Numbered from the stretch's first letter, positions 1-7,931 are shown. The stretch is 37,712 nucleotides of DNA from Oscillospiraceae bacterium (GCA_015066045.1 SVPD01000022.1:1-37712), one strand, 5' to 3'. A program made the numbers and translations. Notes: generated by a model not told the origin, from the letters alone.

Positions 1-118
1 AGACGATCATATGAGCTTGATTACTGCTATTGTACTTATCAAAAGAAAGTTTACCGTTACCGAAATTATAGAAAACTACTATGCTAACGTTAATGCTTTC
101 GATAACAATTTATTTTAA
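1..118 (+). CDS. Small hypothetical protein, 3' end only (cut by window edge)
   Basis: Frame starts at base 2 and ends with TAA at 116-118. The visible 38 codons are identical to the C-terminus of the 116-aa protein encoded at 8145-8495, and the DNA stays nearly identical for about 60 bp past the stop (compare 1-177 with 8377-8553). It is therefore the element A copy of a backbone gene shared by both elements. Function unknown. Confidence 0.75.
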   Translation, partial: DDHMSLITAIVLIKRKFTVTEIIENYYANVNAFDNNLF

Positions 119-233
119 TTCTATGAGCCCGTCTTGATAGCACAAAATATCAATGATAGTATCGTAAAAGAATAAAAGAGCTGATTCTTTCCATTGTTGA
201 CTGACCATAAAACACCTTTATATTACTGATTCA
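119..233. other. Intergenic gap; start of a terminator-like sequence
   Basis: Holds the 5' arm region of the hairpin that is complete in element B at 8551-8589 (AAAAGAGCTGA at about 173-183). The matching 3' arm is lost because homology stops near 180. The two genes here converge. Nothing else was seen. Confidence 0.4.
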
Positions 234-824
234 TTAACCTTTTGAAACGCAACCAGCCTTCTTCGGAATAGTAAATGATGGATCTACTTTTTGGATTTCT
301 GCAACATAATTCTCTGCCTTATAGCCTTCATACTTGTAAGCGTAGAACTTCTGTTGAAGTTTAACGGCTTCCTTCCAAGGGATGATTGCAAGCTTCATTG
401 CATCAGAATCAGAATTGAAGTTGTTCTTTATGTACGATCCCAACCAGTAAAGGCTTAATACCCCATTTTCTATTGTGTCTTTGGAAGTGGAAATTCGTGA
501 AGAGGTAACGAAATCGGTTACGGGTGTATAAGTATTCACGATTGCTTTAACAACAGCCAATTTTTCTCCCTTTGAGCATCCATCGTCTGCTACATACTTA
601 ATTGCTTTTTCAAGAGAGTTGATAAGAAACATTAATGAATCTTTTACACCCTCTTTTTTCTCGATACTCTCCTGAAAATCAAAGTAACGGCAAAAATAGT
701 TTGCCTCTGCATTCTCAGGCTCTTCATCCAGAACTAATGCATAGTATGCCAGAGCGTCGGTTTCTTTGCCCTCTTTGTAACAAGCTCTGGCTAGGTTCAG
801 ATTTTTGATTGATGATTCTGTCAT
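234..824 (-). CDS. Hypothetical protein with an N-terminal TPR-like segment
   Basis: A 196-aa protein starting from ATG with a near-perfect AGGAGG site (about 10 nt upstream). Residues about 6-42 (the LARACYKEGKETDALAYYA stretch and following acidic ProGlu) look like one tetratricopeptide repeat; the rest is mixed helical and not recognised. No signal peptide or membrane segment. It is divergent from the XRE regulator at 988, and the shared 163-bp promoter region holds three direct repeats, so the regulator probably controls it. Possible roles are a cargo or regulatory partner of the XRE protein. Function is not known. Confidence 0.7.
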   Translation of the reverse strand: MTESSIKNLNLARACYKEGKETDALAYYALVLDEEPENAEANYFCRYFDFQESIEKKEGVKDSLMFLINSLEKAIKYVADDGCSKGEKLAVVKAIVNTYTPVTDFVTSSRISTSKDTIENGVLSLYWLGSYIKNNFNSDSDAMKLAIIPWKEAVKLQQKFYAYKYEGYKAENYVAEIQKVDPSFTIPKKAGCVSKG

Positions 825-896
825 TTTTTATTTCCTCCTAAAGATAAATTCAAGTCACTTAATATATAAGTGATTCAATTTACAAATATTATAACA

Positions 897-972
897 CTAT
901 AAGACTATCAAGTCAACCTTATAAAACTAATAAAGTGTTAACTTTTGTGATAACATATTCTTATAAGACTAA
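897..972. promoter_or_regulatory. Three direct repeats, probable operator of the XRE regulator
   Basis: The consensus CTTATAARACTAA occurs at 897-907 (shorter, CTATAAGACTA), 918-930 and 960-972, all in the same orientation in the region between the divergent genes 234-824 and 988-1278. The last copy lies just upstream of the regulator's ribosome site. Repeated near-identical boxes between a divergent regulator and its neighbour are typical operators; binding is inferred. Confidence 0.6.
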
Positions 973-987
973 GTTAGGAGTCGTATT

Positions 988-1278
988 ATGAACGTTGGTG
1001 AAAGATTAGTAGAATTAAGAAATAGGTGCTGGCTTACACAAAACGGTTTAGCCGAAAGAGCCGGTGTATCACAAACACATCTGAGAAGAGTAGAGCTAGG
1101 TCAAGCTGATATTACTGTCGGTCATTTACAACTTTTGTGTGATGCTATGGATATTTCACTCCAAGATTTTTTTAATGTAAAAACCGAAAGAGACGAGCTA
1201 TCTGTTGCTCTTTCTAAACTTTCACCTAAGCAAAAGAAACTCTTGATTGCTTTTATTGAAAGTTTATCAGACAATTAA
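988..1278 (+). CDS. XRE-family helix-turn-helix transcriptional regulator
   Basis: A 96-aa protein. Residues about 5-62 form a Cro/C1-type HTH: GERLVELRNR, then LTQNGLAERAGVSQTHLRRVE, then the helix ending DISLQDFF. The C-terminal ~30 residues (a Lys-rich helix) could dimerise. The ribosome site AGGAG lies 8 nt before ATG. Divergent from the TPR-like gene and preceded by three operator-like repeats, so autoregulation is likely. It overlaps the 3' end of the convergent serine recombinase gene by 4 nt. It probably regulates element A genes; no cognate toxin or restriction gene is recognisable beside it. Confidence 0.85.
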   Translation: MNVGERLVELRNRCWLTQNGLAERAGVSQTHLRRVELGQADITVGHLQLLCDAMDISLQDFFNVKTERDELSVALSKLSPKQKKLLIAFIESLSDN

Positions 1279-1979
1279 GTGTTTTGTGTTTTCAACTCTC
1301 TCTTATACTTATAATAAGAATTTCTTGAGATTCCACATAATGTAATTACCTCTGAATCACTGAGCGTGCCTCCAAAATCGAGAGCATGCTTTTTTATTAT
1401 CTCTTTACATTTAACAGATTTTTCTGTTACTAATGTTGTTCCTTTTTCAATACCTATTTTCTTACCGTTCTTCTTGCTCTCCCTCATACCCTGACTAATT
1501 CTCGTATGTAAATCTGTAACTTCTTTTTCAGCTTGAAGAAAAGCTGATTTAATCTGTTCTTCAGCAAGTGCCATAAGTAAGTTGTTAATAAGAGAAATAT
1601 TCCCCTTGAAATAATCATCAAGTGCTGAATTGCCTGTCTGAACAGATATTTCTAATAAGTTGTTTTTAGTAGAGTCAAATATAGATGTATTAATAAGTGG
1701 CTCATTTAAAAAAATCAGATTAACACCAAGTTCATATAACATCTTGTAATCTTTAAAACCTTCGTCAGCATTACGGGACATTCTAGACACACTGTCAAAC
1801 ACTATGGTATCACCCGGTTTTATCAGTTTCATCAGTTTGTCCCACTTCGGTCTGTTCTGTGTTGTTCCGGTATAAAACTCCTTAATGATATTAGCTTCAG
1901 GATAAATATCTGTAATATTGGTAACCTGTCTTGTTATCCTTTGGTGCTTTGTACTCACCCTACAATAACCGTAAATCAT
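1275..1979 (-). CDS. Serine recombinase (resolvase/invertase type), element A copy
   Basis: A 234-aa small serine recombinase. The N-terminus MIYGYCRVSTKHQ carries the catalytic Ser9 with Arg7, and FDSVSRMSRN supplies the conserved Ser/Arg cluster near residue 65. The C-terminal ~45 residues include an HTH (SDSEVITLCGISRNSYYKYK) for site binding. A ~55-residue segment after the catalytic core (about 95-150) is longer than in classic Tn3 resolvases. The paralogue at 14453-15157 is mostly identical but lies in the opposite orientation relative to the integrase. A conserved repeat array lies directly upstream (1996-2103), as expected for a resolvase acting at its own res site. Whether it resolves or inverts is not decided by sequence. 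Confidence 0.93.
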   Translation of the reverse strand: MIYGYCRVSTKHQRITRQVTNITDIYPEANIIKEFYTGTTQNRPKWDKLMKLIKPGDTIVFDSVSRMSRNADEGFKDYKMLYELGVNLIFLNEPLINTSIFDSTKNNLLEISVQTGNSALDDYFKGNISLINNLLMALAEEQIKSAFLQAEKEVTDLHTRISQGMRESKKNGKKIGIEKGTTLVTEKSVKCKEIIKKHALDFGGTLSDSEVITLCGISRNSYYKYKRELKTQNT

Positions 1980-1995
1980 AATTCACGCTCCTTTA

Positions 1996-2103
1996 AGTAT
2001 TGAAACAAACTATACTCACTTTCAATACTTATATTATGTCGTGTTTCAATCTGTTTGTAAGCCCCTTTTAATACAAACAATTGCAAACTTTCTTTTAATA
2101 CTT
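1996..2103. other. Putative res/inversion site of element A serine recombinase
   Basis: About 110 bp conserved, in reverse orientation, with 14331-14436 of element B. Short repeats related to AGTATTAAAAG occur here as AAGTATTGAAAC (1995-2006), TTTCAATACTT (about 2020-2030), CTTTTAATAC (about 2066-2075) and CTTTTAATACTT (about 2092-2103). Multiple paired half sites upstream of a serine recombinase is the architecture of res sites; the promoter of the recombinase must lie here too. Confidence 0.6.
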
Positions 2104-2113
2104 GATCACATAT

Positions 2114-2143
2114 AAAAAACAGCCCACACATAAGTGTGAACTG
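2114..2143 (-). terminator. Intrinsic terminator after the DUF1810 gene
   Basis: Read on the minus strand: CAGTTCACAC, loop TTAT, GTGTGGGCTG, then six T. It sits 13 bp beyond the stop of the minus-strand DUF1810 gene. Confidence 0.75.
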
Positions 2144-2155
2144 TGATAATTCATT

Positions 2156-2584
2156 TCAAATATTTATATTTAAAAGTTTAACTGTTTTGTAATCCATCTC
2201 ACCATCATAGAAACATTCAAGAACCTGATGAAACACAGAACCATCTTCACTAATAAGAGCGAAAAGAGTCATAGAAGATTTAAGTTTCATATCATCAATA
2301 TCACCCATAATATCATAAATATCTTTTCCTTTATGAGCAAGTAAAGCTTCAGTAATTTCAATCAACCTTTCCGACAGTACAGGATGATTAAGATACTCTT
2401 TAGCTTCTTCAATACCATTAACACCAAAGATATATGACATCTTACTGCTACCCAAACCCCTTAACTGAGGGAAGATAAACCACATCCAATGTGAACGTTT
2501 GCTCCCTTTCTTAATCTCACTGAGTGCTATCTGATACATTCTATCCTGAGCCTCGAGAAATCTGTCTAAAGAATTGATATTCAT
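2156..2584 (-). CDS. DUF1810 family protein
   Basis: A 142-aa protein matching the DUF1810 family in length and motifs: N-terminal LDRFLEAQ, then GSKRSHWMWFIFPQLRGLG (about 27-45), a YLNHPVLSERL segment, and DDMKLKSSMTLFA near residue 104. The ribosome site AGGTG lies 7 nt upstream of ATG. DUF1810 proteins are small, soluble and of unsettled biochemical role. It is a single-gene cargo between the integrase and the serine recombinase of element A, in the slot where element B has the surface protein and RNA. Family assignment is firm, function is not. Confidence 0.88.
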   Translation of the reverse strand: MNINSLDRFLEAQDRMYQIALSEIKKGSKRSHWMWFIFPQLRGLGSSKMSYIFGVNGIEEAKEYLNHPVLSERLIEITEALLAHKGKDIYDIMGDIDDMKLKSSMTLFALISEDGSVFHQVLECFYDGEMDYKTVKLLNINI

Positions 2585-2629
2585 ATAATCACCTCTTGAA
2601 ATTCATTATATCACAACCAACCATAAAAG

Positions 2630-3571
2630 TTAACTACTTTTCATACTTATCCTCTTCCTGCTACTGAACTTATCAAGCACATTTATTTCATCAACCTGTT
2701 TAGCCACATCACTAACTAACAGATTTATATAATTCTGTGTTATATCCAGACTCGAATGTCCCAACAGACGAGACAGAGAGACAACATTACCGCCATTCAG
2801 TATCCACTGTTTTGCGAACGTATGTCTGTATCTGTGTATTCCGGTAGTCTCTACACCTCGTTTCTTGTTATACCAATATAGCTTGTTATAACAGGTACTC
2901 CTAGCCAGCTGCTGACCGTAAACATTACAGAACAGATAGTCATTATCTGACTTATGATGTCTGTATTTAAGATATTCAGCCAAGATATTAGTCATAGTCT
3001 GGTTCAGAGGTACTATCAACGGCTTTCTGTTCTTTGTGACATTCACATACACAACTCTGTTATCAAAGTCTATATCCTTTACTTTGATATTGATAAGACT
3101 TCTTTCCCTTACTGCAGTTGAAAACAGAAAGTTAGTAATCACCCAACATTGATACTCATTGAAAGAGCATTTCTTGATATCAGGCTTCTTGAGTAGTATC
3201 TTGAGTTCACTGTCATTATACGTCTCTATGTTAGTTTTATCGACCTTTATGGCTCTCATTTTGTATCTTGGGATATATCCTTCGTCCATCAGAAAGTGCA
3301 TTGTAGTAATATAATCTCTCAAATAAGAGTTGATGCTGACATCGTTCTTAAGAGTAGCTTTCAGGTGTAAAACATATCTCTTATAAGCATCCTCATCAAA
3401 TTCTTCTATAGGTGTATCCGGATCGAAGAACTTATAAAATTGAGTGTAACTCTGTCTGTAATGATTTATAGTTCCCTCTCTTAAATTCCTCTGCCGACAG
3501 TATTCAAGATACTTCTCACAACCTTCTTTAAAAGTTAATGTTTTAGTCGCTTTCATCTTCAGCTTCTGCAT
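2630..3571 (-). CDS. Tyrosine recombinase (integrase), element A
   Basis: A phage/ICE-type integrase of 313 aa. An N-terminal SAM-like core-binding domain (about 10-105) precedes the catalytic domain with Arg155 (TAVRERSL), HRYRHTF (His246, Arg249), Gly-His at 272 (LLGHSSLD) and nucleophile Tyr281. I place the start at the second ATG (3571) because GAGG lies just upstream; an in-frame ATG at 3592 lacks a good site. It is almost identical to the integrase at 20573-21511, and both lie next to a copy of the same 24-bp core, so both should integrate at the 3' end of the GGGtGRT gene. A possible excisionase was not identified. Confidence 0.96.
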   Translation of the reverse strand: MQKLKMKATKTLTFKEGCEKYLEYCRQRNLREGTINHYRQSYTQFYKFFDPDTPIEEFDEDAYKRYVLHLKATLKNDVSINSYLRDYITTMHFLMDEGYIPRYKMRAIKVDKTNIETYNDSELKILLKKPDIKKCSFNEYQCWVITNFLFSTAVRERSLINIKVKDIDFDNRVVYVNVTKNRKPLIVPLNQTMTNILAEYLKYRHHKSDNDYLFCNVYGQQLARSTCYNKLYWYNKKRGVETTGIHRYRHTFAKQWILNGGNVVSLSRLLGHSSLDITQNYINLLVSDVAKQVDEINVLDKFSSRKRISMKSS

Positions 3572-3603
3572 TAAAAAAACCTCACATTTCATATAAAAAA
3601 GAT

Positions 3604-3641
3604 AGACACATCATTTAAGAAAACTCAAAAATGATGTGTCT
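3604..3641 (-). terminator. Element A end hairpin, terminator-like
   Basis: Arms AGACACATCATTT and AATGATGTGTCT are complementary with a ~13-nt loop. On the minus strand it is followed by TATCTTTTTT. An equivalent hairpin is at 21544-21581 in element B, directly downstream of the host gene. It would terminate transcription arriving from the host gene before the integrase. It could also be an integrase arm-binding site. Confidence 0.7.
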
Positions 3642-3686
3642 AAGTTTTTAATTGTTATAAAAGATTTTCAGATGCTATAAAGCTAA

Positions 3687-3780
3687 TTATTTACTTGCCT
3701 CTTCAATAGCAACAGCACATGCTACAGTCATACCAACCATGGGGTTGTTACCTGCACCGATAAGGCCCATCATTTCAACG
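3687..3780 (-). pseudogene. 3' end fragment of the GGGtGRT gene carried by element A
   Basis: Minus-strand reading gives the last ~30 codons of the GGGtGRT protein, ending EEASK and TAA (3687-3689), against EEACK in the intact gene at 21627. Most of the roughly nine base differences are synonymous. This is the coding tail that restored the host gene when element A was the proximal insert. It is now cut off from the rest of the gene by element B. Confidence 0.9.
3757..3780. repeat. Attachment-site core between elements A and B
   Basis: Identical over 24 bp to 21697-21720. It begins CCGATAAGGC and ends TTTCAACG. To its left homology to the host gene continues with scattered substitutions; to its right the two copies differ completely. 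It is therefore the hybrid junction formed by site-specific integration. Strand exchange must occur within or very near it. Confidence 0.85.
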
Positions 3781-4022
3781 CACTCTGAATCAGTAGATAA
3801 TTTGTTTTTTCAGAACATAGCCCGAAAGCCTTATTATGACTTACTTTTTAACACTATTTGATTGTAAAAACTGTCCCACTAAACACATCGTTTTAAGTTT
3901 TCCTAACCACATTATAACGTGTTTACATTGATTTGTAAGCGGTATTTTTGCATACTTAGAATTAAAATAAGAAATTCTAATAGTAGAAATGCTATTAAAA
4001 TTAAAAATATTGTCCCAAAGTA
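3781..4022. other. Left end of element B, non-coding
   Basis: No convincing gene. It holds the first copy of an element-end repeat (3881-3924, with weaker similarity from about 3843 to 3957) and TGTCCCA motifs at 3872 and 4011, with a third in the ietA promoter at 4031. A 62-codon minus-strand frame here lacks a ribosome site and overlaps the repeat and promoter. Confidence 0.5.
3881..3924. repeat. Element-end direct repeat, copy 1
   Basis: Matches 8001-8044 with about five differences in 44 bp, starting with ACACATCG and ending with ATTATAACGTGTTT. Weaker similarity extends the match on both sides to about 115 bp. The central part also resembles, in inverted orientation, the hairpin at the opposite end of the element (21544-21581). 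Confidence 0.7.
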
Positions 4023-4051
4023 TTGACATTTTGTCCCAGAGTGATTATAAT
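4023..4051 (+). promoter_or_regulatory. Promoter of the ietA-like operon
   Basis: TTGACA at 4023-4028 and TATAAT at 4046-4051 with 17-bp spacing are perfect consensus boxes. TTGTCCCA motifs lie just upstream (4010-4017) and inside the spacer (4030-4037), possible operators. The ietA-like ATG is at 4087. Confidence 0.85.
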
Positions 4052-4086
4052 ATAAAATGTGATATTGATTATGTGGAGGTAATTAA

Positions 4087-5121
4087 ATGAAAAAGAAAAA
4101 CATTATAAATCTCATAAAATATTACTCCGAAAAAAATGATGCTGGTTTTAGAACTGAAGCATATGAAATAGCAAGTGATTTTGATAAATCTGGTGATTAT
4201 CAGTTATCAGAATATATTATGGCTTTAATGTCGAATGCGAACACCTTTGTTCCTCAGATGAATGAGGAAAATCTCAATTTTCTTCAAAAAGTCCATTTAA
4301 ATCAAGATCCACTACCACTGCCAGAGGCAATCAAAGAAGATATAGTTGGCGTTATTAATGCCATCAGTCATAATGCAGGAATAAATAAATTTCTTTTTGA
4401 AGGTGCCCCCGGCACAGGAAAGACCGAAACTGTAAAACAAGTTGCTAGAATTTTGGATAGAGAATTATTTATCGTAGATTTTGATTCTGTTGTGGATAGT
4501 AAGTTGGGTCAAACTTCAAAGAATATCGCTGCCTTATTTAATGAGATTGCAAAACTGCCATACCCTGAAAGAGCTATCGTTCTTTTTGATGAAATCGATG
4601 CCATTGCGCTTGATAGACTAAACTCTAATGACTTGCGGGAAATGGGGAGAGCTACATCATCGGTATTAAAAGGTCTAGATAATTTGAACGAAACGGTTGT
4701 TTTAATAGCAACAACCAACCTTTATGCTTCTTTTGACAAAGCTCTGTCGCGAAGATTTGATGCAATCATTAACTTCAATAGATATTCACAGGATGACTTA
4801 GTCGAGGTTGCTGAAACGGTAGTAAATGTATTGCTCACAAAGTTTAAATTTGCAAGTAAGAATACAAGGTTGCTTAAAAAAATCTTGAAATTGATGGAGC
4901 CTATACCTTATCCTGGAGAACTAAAAAATCTTTTAAAGACTTGCCTTGCTTTTAGTAGTCCAAATGATGAATTCGATTATTTAAGAAAACTATATGCTTC
5001 TGTTGACAAAAAGATAGGAAATGATCTAAAAGCAATGCAGGATTATGGTTTTACGGTGAGAGAAATTGAAATTCTCACAGGAGTATCTAAAAGCCAAGTT
5101 TCACGAGAATTAAAGGAGTAA
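4087..5121 (+). CDS. ietA: AAA+ ATPase, IetA-like component of an IetAS-type system
   Basis: A 344-aa cytosolic ATPase. Walker A GAPGTGKT at 106-113, Walker B IVLFDE ending at Asp168-Glu169, sensor 1 Asn211 (ATTN), and arginine-finger region SRRFD at 221-225 define an AAA+ core resembling ClpX/FtsH-type modules. An N-terminal helical ~85 residues precede it. The last ~25 residues (FTVREIEILTGVSKSQVSRE) look like a helix-turn-helix, suggesting DNA binding or autoregulation. The start has GGAGG 7 nt upstream. The gene is four bases from a subtilisin-like protease gene. An AAA ATPase followed by an S8 protease is the IetAS pair, first reported as a plasmid stability system in Agrobacterium and later as anti-phage. 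The symbol is given by architecture only. Confidence 0.85.
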   Translation: MKKKNIINLIKYYSEKNDAGFRTEAYEIASDFDKSGDYQLSEYIMALMSNANTFVPQMNEENLNFLQKVHLNQDPLPLPEAIKEDIVGVINAISHNAGINKFLFEGAPGTGKTETVKQVARILDRELFIVDFDSVVDSKLGQTSKNIAALFNEIAKLPYPERAIVLFDEIDAIALDRLNSNDLREMGRATSSVLKGLDNLNETVVLIATTNLYASFDKALSRRFDAIINFNRYSQDDLVEVAETVVNVLLTKFKFASKNTRLLKKILKLMEPIPYPGELKNLLKTCLAFSSPNDEFDYLRKLYASVDKKIGNDLKAMQDYGFTVREIEILTGVSKSQVSRELKE

Positions 5122-5125
5122 ATGT

Positions 5126-7360
5126 ATGAACGATTTACTTAATTTAAAAGGTACATTTCAACAAGAAAATAGGAATTCAAGACCAGGACCCCCAAGTTTG
5201 CCGGCAAACACAAAAGTGTCTGTACAACACATGAAAAAACTTTTTGATGAACTTTTAGTACTAAAAGATTATTGGCAAAAAGAAAATGTAATTACCGGCG
5301 CTTTAATTAGCGTTCAATATATAGATGTTATTGCTAAGAGTCGCAGAATTTCTGGTTTTTTATCTAAAGGTAGTGTCACTGCTAATAGTTCGGTTGTCGG
5401 TGCAAAATTTGCTGATGAAATAACTCCGGATAACATCATATCTAGAAAGCACATTATTACACATTATGTTTCATTAGCAATTCTTGACGAGTCAATCAGA
5501 AGATTGTCATCTTCTATAGAAGTTGTTGAAAAGACTTTTAATGGTGTTATCTCATCTGAAACTGTAGAAAAAATCAATAAAAAGAAAATCAACTTTAAGC
5601 CAAATGAAATCGCACCAACTACATTTCTAAATATTGTTGTGGATTGTCATTATGTTGAAAAATTCTTCGTAAGTCAAGAAGTTGAAGAGTTTAAAACAGA
5701 TACAATTATAACCATTTATAAAACAGATAATACTAAAGCGGTATTAGAAAAAGTCGGTATTAATGTCTTGCCTAGCAGAATATATCACGAAACCACCTTG
5801 CTTCTCACACCGGACCAGTTAGCAATTCTCCAAAGTAGGGCATCATATTTGATTGCTATGGCAACTACTGACATATCCAAACTTTCAAAAGAAATTTTGT
5901 TAGGGCCTTCAGAAGATTTGGTTACCATTCCATCCCCGTCAAATGAACCTACTATTGGTGTAATTGACACTATGTTTTGGGAAGATGTATATTTCAGCGA
6001 ATGGGTAGAATTTAAAAAAAGAATTCCTGACGATATTGAACTTGAACAAAAAGATTATTTTCATGGAACATCTGTGTCTTCAATTATAGTAGATGGACCA
6101 ACTATAAATCCCGAACTTGATGACGGTTGCGGAAGATTTAAAGTTAGACACTTTGGAGTTGCAACAAGTGGACATTTTAATTCATTCACTATTTTACGCA
6201 CGATAGATGAAATCATAAAAGAAAACAGGGATATAAAAGTTTGGAATTTATCTTTAGGTTCCGAAAAAGAAATCCACCCCAACTTTATTTCCCCTGAAGC
6301 GGCAATCCTGGATAAAATTCAGAGCGAAAACGATGTGATATTTATCATAGCAGGAACCAACAAACGTGCGAATGATGGTGAGGAAAGATATATCGGTTCT
6401 CCTGCGGATTCAATAAATTCCTTAGTAGTAAATTCAGTTGACTATAATAATAAACCTGTCTCGTATTCAAGAAAAGGTCCTGTTTTATCGTTTTTCAACA
6501 AACCTGATGTGAGTTACTACGGAGGAGACAGAAGCAATCCAATTAAAGTCTGTTGCGAAACAGGAGGACAAATCGTAGCTGGTACCTCTTTCGCTGCACC
6601 ATGGATTGCAAGGAAAATGTCTTACTTAATAGATGTACTCGGCTTAAGTAGAGAAGTAGCCAAGGCATTGATTGTTGATTCTGCGGCTAGTTGGAAAAAG
6701 CAAGACGCACCCTCAAAGTATATTGGCTACGGTGTTGTGCCAATCAGGATCGAAGAGATAATAAAATCTAAGGATGATGAAATTAGATTCGTTATTTCCG
6801 GTACTTCTGAAAAATACAATACTTATAACTATAGTTTGCCTGTGCCGATAAGCAAAGATATGTATCCATATATTGCTAAGGCAACTTTATGCTACTTCCC
6901 TGTTTGTTCAAGAAATCAAGGTGTAGACTATACCAATACTGAACTTGATCTGCATTTTGGAAGGCTAAATGGTAGAACCGTAAAAACCATAAACGATAAC
7001 AAACAAGGTGAAGATGGAAGTTACATATACGAAGGCAACGCTCGTACGTTTTTCAGAAAATGGGACAATGTCAAACACATTGTTGAATATCCTAAAAAAG
7101 GTTCAAGACCCAAAAAGGTGTATGAAACTAAAATGTGGGGCTTGAGTATAAAAACGACTGAACGTCTTGAAGAAAAATACGGAGAAGGATTAAATTTTGG
7201 TGTTGTAATAACGCTTAAAGAAATCAACGGTGTTAATCGAATTGATGAGTTTATAAAACAATGTTTCCTCAAAAACTGGCTTGTTACTTCCGTTAATGTT
7301 GAAAATAGAATCGATATTTACAATATTGCGGAGGAAGAAGTTGAATTTGACAACGAATAA
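5126..7360 (+). CDS. ietS: Subtilisin-like serine protease, IetS-like component
   Basis: A 744-aa protein without signal peptide, so intracellular. Residues 1-270 are a helical N-terminal domain. The S8 domain has a full catalytic set: Asp281 (IGVIDTMF), His313 (FHGTSVSS), oxyanion Asn412 (IIAGTN) and Ser488 (GTSFAAP). A ~230-residue C-terminal region after the protease is mostly beta and unrecognised. It is translationally close to the ATPase gene (AAAGGAG before ATG). In IetAS the protease is the likely effector and the ATPase the controller, as known for the toxin-antitoxin behaviour of the pair. All catalytic residues are present, so activity is expected. Its target is unknown. Confidence 0.88.
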   Translation: MNDLLNLKGTFQQENRNSRPGPPSLPANTKVSVQHMKKLFDELLVLKDYWQKENVITGALISVQYIDVIAKSRRISGFLSKGSVTANSSVVGAKFADEITPDNIISRKHIITHYVSLAILDESIRRLSSSIEVVEKTFNGVISSETVEKINKKKINFKPNEIAPTTFLNIVVDCHYVEKFFVSQEVEEFKTDTIITIYKTDNTKAVLEKVGINVLPSRIYHETTLLLTPDQLAILQSRASYLIAMATTDISKLSKEILLGPSEDLVTIPSPSNEPTIGVIDTMFWEDVYFSEWVEFKKRIPDDIELEQKDYFHGTSVSSIIVDGPTINPELDDGCGRFKVRHFGVATSGHFNSFTILRTIDEIIKENRDIKVWNLSLGSEKEIHPNFISPEAAILDKIQSENDVIFIIAGTNKRANDGEERYIGSPADSINSLVVNSVDYNNKPVSYSRKGPVLSFFNKPDVSYYGGDRSNPIKVCCETGGQIVAGTSFAAPWIARKMSYLIDVLGLSREVAKALIVDSAASWKKQDAPSKYIGYGVVPIRIEEIIKSKDDEIRFVISGTSEKYNTYNYSLPVPISKDMYPYIAKATLCYFPVCSRNQGVDYTNTELDLHFGRLNGRTVKTINDNKQGEDGSYIYEGNARTFFRKWDNVKHIVEYPKKGSRPKKVYETKMWGLSIKTTERLEEKYGEGLNFGVVITLKEINGVNRIDEFIKQCFLKNWLVTSVNVENRIDIYNIAEEEVEFDNE

Positions 7361-7379
7361 AGAAAAGAGGTGAAAAACT

Positions 7380-7553
7380 ATGGCAAAAAATGCTCCAACA
7401 GGCGATAATAGAAGAATCGGCGCCGTCAAGAGCAGGACACAAACATATAACCCTAAAACAAATCAATGGGTTAAACGTGATTCTGACACTGGTAAATTTA
7501 TGGATGTCAAACAGGATGGAACCCCTTTTAAGGGAGTTACAAAAGAAAAATAA
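7380..7553 (+). CDS. 57-aa basic protein, third gene of the IetAS-like operon
   Basis: ATG at 7380 has AAAGAGGTG 6 nt upstream, 19 nt after the protease stop, so it should be co-translated. The protein starts MAKNAPTGDNRR, contains TYNPKTNQWVKRD and ends GTPFKGVTKEK, and is rich in Lys/Arg, Gly and Asp with no hydrophobic segment. I recognise the style of a small conserved protein seen near mobile-element cargo, but no function is known to me. It could be a substrate, inhibitor or phage-sensing partner of the protease. The longer overlapping frame at 7390-7614 is a shadow of it. Confidence 0.75.
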   Translation: MAKNAPTGDNRRIGAVKSRTQTYNPKTNQWVKRDSDTGKFMDVKQDGTPFKGVTKEK

Positions 7554-7670
7554 TGTTAGAGCAATAAGGAACAAACTTGGGAAAACTATATGTTTCTTAG
7601 ATAGACAATGTTAAAGAACTGAATTAGAAGCAATAGTTGATTGAGAAAATGTTAATCTTAGAGGAATGTT

Positions 7671-7931
7671 GTGACGGAGCAAGAATATAAAAAACGGTTG
7701 ATTGATATAATTTCAATCGGTGATTATGAAAGAAAAGAAGAAGTTATTAGTTTGCTTAAAATTTGCAATGTTACATTTGAAAAAACAGGTGTATTTGCTT
7801 ATAGTGGGGTTTGGGATCAGCGCAAAGAATACATTCATTTAAGTATAATCCCAGACAAATTGATTCATTTAAAATCGCACTCAGAGTACATCAAATCTAC
7901 GCCTTCTTTGATCATTGAAAAAACAACATAA
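7671..7931 (+). CDS. Hypothetical protein, GTG start
   Basis: An 86-aa protein starting at GTG with AGAGGA 6 nt upstream. It begins MTEQEYKKRLIDII and has a central segment FAYSGVWDQRKEYIHLS. It lies 117 bp after the 57-aa gene, inside the segment bounded by element-end repeats, so it may belong to the IetAS cargo. No family recognised. The abrupt Thr-Thr end close to the repeat could mean truncation. Medium-low confidence that it is expressed. Confidence 0.5.
   Translation: MTEQEYKKRLIDIISIGDYERKEEVISLLKICNVTFEKTGVFAYSGVWDQRKEYIHLSIIPDKLIHLKSHSEYIKSTPSLIIEKTT

Larger units (their letters stand above)
1..3780. mobile_element. Element A (distal integrative element, left part off window)
   Basis: Right boundary is the 24-bp core at 3757-3780. 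Going left the element has a copy of the host-gene 3' end, a hairpin, a tyrosine recombinase, a DUF1810 gene, a serine recombinase with a repeat array, a divergent regulator pair, and the 3' end of a small gene that is nearly identical to one in element B. The order of core, host-gene tail, hairpin and integrase matches element B at a constant offset of 17,940 bp, so the two are relatives integrated one behind the other. The left end is not visible. Confidence 0.85.

Noticed and set aside
3841-4029. 62-codon minus-strand frame at the left end of element B
   Set aside because: Poor start and no ribosome site; it overlaps the end repeat and the perfect promoter of the ATPase gene.
7390-7614. 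74-codon plus-strand frame after the protease gene
   Set aside because: Shadow of the better-supported 57-aa gene (7380-7553) in another frame; no ribosome site.
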